Below, in pieces: positions 62,051 to 64,000 of a stretch of DNA of 64,000 nt. The notes under the pieces were generated by a model. The model made no database searches. It was not told the origin of the DNA and saw nothing but the letters and a program-made list of their open reading frames with translations. Made by a program: the position numbers and the translations under genes. This stretch comes from Brucellaceae bacterium (lineage in GTDB: Bacteria; Pseudomonadota; Alphaproteobacteria; Rhizobiales; Rhizobiaceae), in contig JACKJV010000001.1 of NCBI GenBank assembly GCA_020637775.1, positions 124,001 through 188,000 of the forward strand, read 5' to 3'. The first letter of the stretch is position 1. Each line of letters starts with the position of its first letter.

Positions 62051-63127
62051 GTGGCTGACAAGAAGATCGCCGTTGTCGGCGCCGGAATCATCGGGCGAAC
62101 CCATCTCCAGGCCATTGCCGCGGCCGATGGATTCACCATTGCAGGCATTGTCGATCCGGGACCGGGCGCGGCGGAAGCAGCGGCCCGATACGGGGCGCCG
62201 CTTTTCCAGGACTTCAATGCCATGCTGGAGGAGAAGCCGGACGGGATCGTCATCGCCACGCCGAATGAAAGTCATGTCGATCTGGCCGTTCGCGCCGTCG
62301 AGGCGGGCATACCGGCGCTGGTCGAGAAGCCCGTGGCCACCCGTGTCAGCGAAGCCCGATCCCTGCTTGCCGCCATCGACCGGCATGGCGTCCCCGTGAT
62401 GACCGGCCACCACCGCCGCTTCAATCCGATCATCCTCAAGGCCCGGGATCTGGTGGGCAGTCAGCGCTTCGGCCACCTCGTGCAGGGCTCGGTGCTGTGC
62501 TCGCTGAAGAAGGAAGACGGCTATTTCGATGTGGAATGGCGCCGCACGCCCGGCGTCGGCGGTCCGCTGCTGATCAACATGATTCACGAGATCGATCTGC
62601 TGCGCTTCCTTTTCGGCGAGATCGCCAGCGTCTCGGGGGTCGCATCCACGATGGAGCGCGGGCTGCCGGTCGAAGACACGGCCGGGGCCATCCTCACCTT
62701 TCGCGAGGGCGGAATGATCACGCTCAGCGTCTCCGACGCGGCCTGCGGCCCATGGGCCTGGGACATTGCCGCCGGCGAAAATCCGGGGCGGTTTCCCGCG
62801 CACAGGGTGCAGTCGCATTTCTTCGCGGGATCGGCTGGCGGCCTCTCCCTGCCGGACCTGGCATTCTGGTCGCATCCGGGCGAGAAGACCTGGTATGAGG
62901 AAATGCAGTCGTCGGTCGAACCGGTTGACGCCGCCGATTCCTATATCGGCCAGATCAGCCATTTCGGCGCCGTCATCGACGGCAGGGCCGAACCGCGCTG
63001 CTCGGCCCTCGACGGGGCGCGCAATCTCGCCATCATCGATGCCATCAAGGCCTCCTCGCAAGCCGGCATGCAGCTTTTCATGGCGGCGGACGGCCTGACG
63101 GCGAAAGCGATGGGGCCGGCAGCATGA
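62051..63127 (+). CDS. Gfo/Idh/MocA-family oxidoreductase
   Basis: An NAD(P)-dependent dehydrogenase of 358 residues. N-terminal Rossmann motif V-G-A-G-I-I-G-R-T-H (9-18), the family E-K-P motif (V-E-K-P-V-A, near 94-99) and a catalytic-region histidine in I-H-E-I-D-L-L-R near 178. Relatives act on sugars, inositol and related cyclic polyols, which would suit a hydroxylated cyclohexane substrate. Start is GTG 62051 with GGGAGGAT at a good distance; an ATG at 62046 is in another frame. The iclR start overlaps its stop (ATGA). Confidence 0.9.
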   Translation: MADKKIAVVGAGIIGRTHLQAIAAADGFTIAGIVDPGPGAAEAAARYGAPLFQDFNAMLEEKPDGIVIATPNESHVDLAVRAVEAGIPALVEKPVATRVSEARSLLAAIDRHGVPVMTGHHRRFNPIILKARDLVGSQRFGHLVQGSVLCSLKKEDGYFDVEWRRTPGVGGPLLINMIHEIDLLRFLFGEIASVSGVASTMERGLPVEDTAGAILTFREGGMITLSVSDAACGPWAWDIAAGENPGRFPAHRVQSHFFAGSAGGLSLPDLAFWSHPGEKTWYEEMQSSVEPVDAADSYIGQISHFGAVIDGRAEPRCSALDGARNLAIIDAIKASSQAGMQLFMAADGLTAKAMGPAA

Positions 63128-63954
63128 GCGGTGTGCTGGAACGGTCGCTTGCCATCATCGAGATGCTGGCGCGCAATCCGGCGGGGCTGACCGTCAGCGC
63201 GCTTTCGGCAGAGCTTGACATGCCGGTCAGCGCCGCGCACCGGCTGCTCAACGAACTGGCGAAATTCGGCTACGTGCGCCAGGTGCGGGCACAAGGCGAA
63301 TACATGCTGACAATCAAGCTGGCCGCGCTCGGCCTGGGCTTTCTGGGGCAGATGGGCGTGACCGACATCGCCCAGCCGATCCTCGACCGCATGGCCCGGC
63401 TCTCGGGCGAGTTGATCCGGCTCTCGGTCATCGACGGCAACAACCTGATCTGGGTCGGCGTCTCGCAGGGCGCGACGGGCGGGCTTCGCTACGATCCGAA
63501 TGCGGAGCAGGGGCAGGTCGTCCATCTCGCCAGCTCGGCCGGTGGCCACGCCTGGCTTTCGGCGGTCAGCGACGACGAGGCGCTGCGCATGGTGGCCGAA
63601 CAGGGGCTGCACCCGCCATTCGAGCCGGGACCGAAGGCTCCCGCCACCCTTTCCCAATTGCTGGAGCAACTGGCCGAGGACCGGGCGCGCGGCTACGCGG
63701 TGGCAGTCGATTCCTACACCGTGGGCATGGCCGCCATGGCGGTTCCCATCCGCCATCCGGACGACGGACGCGTGATCGGCTGCCTGTCCATTGCCGGTCC
63801 GGCGGTGCGCGTCACGCCGGCCTACATGGCGCGCATGGCCCCTGCCCTGCAGGAGGCCGCCGACGAGATCGCCACGGCCACCCGCGCCTCGCATTTCTTC
63901 GACAGGCCGGATACGGCCCCGGCATCCGCGCAGACGGCAGGCCGCAAACGATGA
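63124..63954 (+). CDS. IclR-family transcriptional regulator
   Basis: A 276-residue IclR-type regulator. N-terminal winged helix (about 5-65, S-L-A-I-I-E-M-L and M-P-V-S-A-A-H-R-L-L-N-E-L) and C-terminal effector domain (about 80-250, H-L-A-S-S-A-G-G-H-A-W-L). IclR proteins such as PcaU, PobR and PcaR commonly control aromatic and hydroaromatic acid catabolism, so it probably regulates this locus and senses its substrate. It is co-transcribed with its neighbours by ATGA overlaps on both sides. Confidence 0.92.
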   Translation: MSGVLERSLAIIEMLARNPAGLTVSALSAELDMPVSAAHRLLNELAKFGYVRQVRAQGEYMLTIKLAALGLGFLGQMGVTDIAQPILDRMARLSGELIRLSVIDGNNLIWVGVSQGATGGLRYDPNAEQGQVVHLASSAGGHAWLSAVSDDEALRMVAEQGLHPPFEPGPKAPATLSQLLEQLAEDRARGYAVAVDSYTVGMAAMAVPIRHPDDGRVIGCLSIAGPAVRVTPAYMARMAPALQEAADEIATATRASHFFDRPDTAPASAQTAGRKR

Positions 63955-64000
63955 CGGCAGACCCGTCCGGGCGGATCGACTGCGACGTGCTCGTCGCCGG
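63951..64000 (+). CDS. Start of a further FAD-binding protein, partial
   Basis: The frame starts with ATG overlapping the iclR stop (ATGA). The 16 complete codons end D-V-L-V-A, followed by the first two bases of a glycine codon, then the window stops. C-D-V-L-V-A-G is the usual entry strand of a FAD- or NAD-binding Rossmann domain (x-D-V-L-V-x-G-x-G). A flavoprotein dehydrogenase related to the one at 60082-61824 is likely, but the family cannot be fixed. Confidence 0.5.
   Translation, partial: MTADPSGRIDCDVLVA

Overview
The window is 64 kb of GC-rich DNA from an alphaproteobacterium, almost certainly of the order Hyphomicrobiales (Rhizobiales). The evidence is the gene set and order. The flagellar cluster carries the rhizobial and Brucella-specific parts MotC, MotE, FlbT, FlaF, a Rem/FtcR-type orphan regulator, a short FlgD and DUF1217. 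It runs in the sinorhizobial order flgF-fliI-x-flgBC-fliE-flgGA-flgI-motE-flgH-fliL-fliP, divergent from motA-fliMNG-flhB. No genus can be assigned from sequence reading alone. No tRNA, rRNA, CRISPR array, insertion sequence or prophage was seen.

Layout. 1-8.9 kb: the tail of a possible MaoC-fold gene, a DMT-family exporter, a class I (DhnA-type) fructose-bisphosphate aldolase, and the tamA-tamB pair for outer-membrane protein assembly. 9.1-48.0 kb: one compact flagellar regulon of about 40 genes. Its units are: a long leftward operon for basal body, rings and export (DUF1217 to fliP); a rightward stator/switch operon (motA, fliM, fliN, fliG, flhB, unknown); a PAS-GGDEF diguanylate cyclase; a leftward operon fliF - FliH-like - motB - motC - fliK; two divergent flagellin genes around a small membrane-protein gene; a leftward block flhA - fliR - coiled coil - flgJ - flgN - membrane protein - LuxR regulator; and rem - flgE - flgK - flgL - flaF - flbT - flgD - fliQ - small protein. 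Most neighbours overlap by 1-4 bases (ATGA or TGATG), so translational coupling is likely.

48.5-64 kb: a catabolic locus. A leftward operon encodes a branched-chain-type ABC importer (LivK/H/M/G/F) with AroE-, AroQ- and QuiC-type enzymes, a CoA-transferase and an acyl-CoA dehydrogenase. A sugar-nucleotide-epimerase-like enzyme and a KstD-like flavoprotein lie upstream. A divergent Gfo/Idh oxidoreductase - IclR regulator - flavoprotein (cut by the window end) unit follows. Together they suggest uptake and aromatisation of a hydroaromatic (quinate/shikimate-like) acid to protocatechuate. The AroE and AroQ homologues, however, have changes at residues that normally contact the substrate.

Main new observations. 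(1) A bipartite motif, roughly nCRCAAGn-N6-nnnTAnn, lies 26-42 bases before the start codon of eight flagellar transcription units, with the inner spacing kept in seven of eight. (2) Both flagellin genes have a matching 5' leader: an 11-bp palindrome about 58 bases before the start, a hairpin with a compensatory base-pair change, and a possible Shine-Dalgarno-sequestering stem. FlbT, which in Caulobacter acts on flagellin mRNA leaders, is encoded in the same window. (3) Two small paralogous proteins of unknown function sit in separate flagellar units, one behind an AT-rich leader with two perfect hairpins. (4) Consensus CtrA boxes precede flhA and flgE. (5) The AroE/AroQ homologues have altered active sites.
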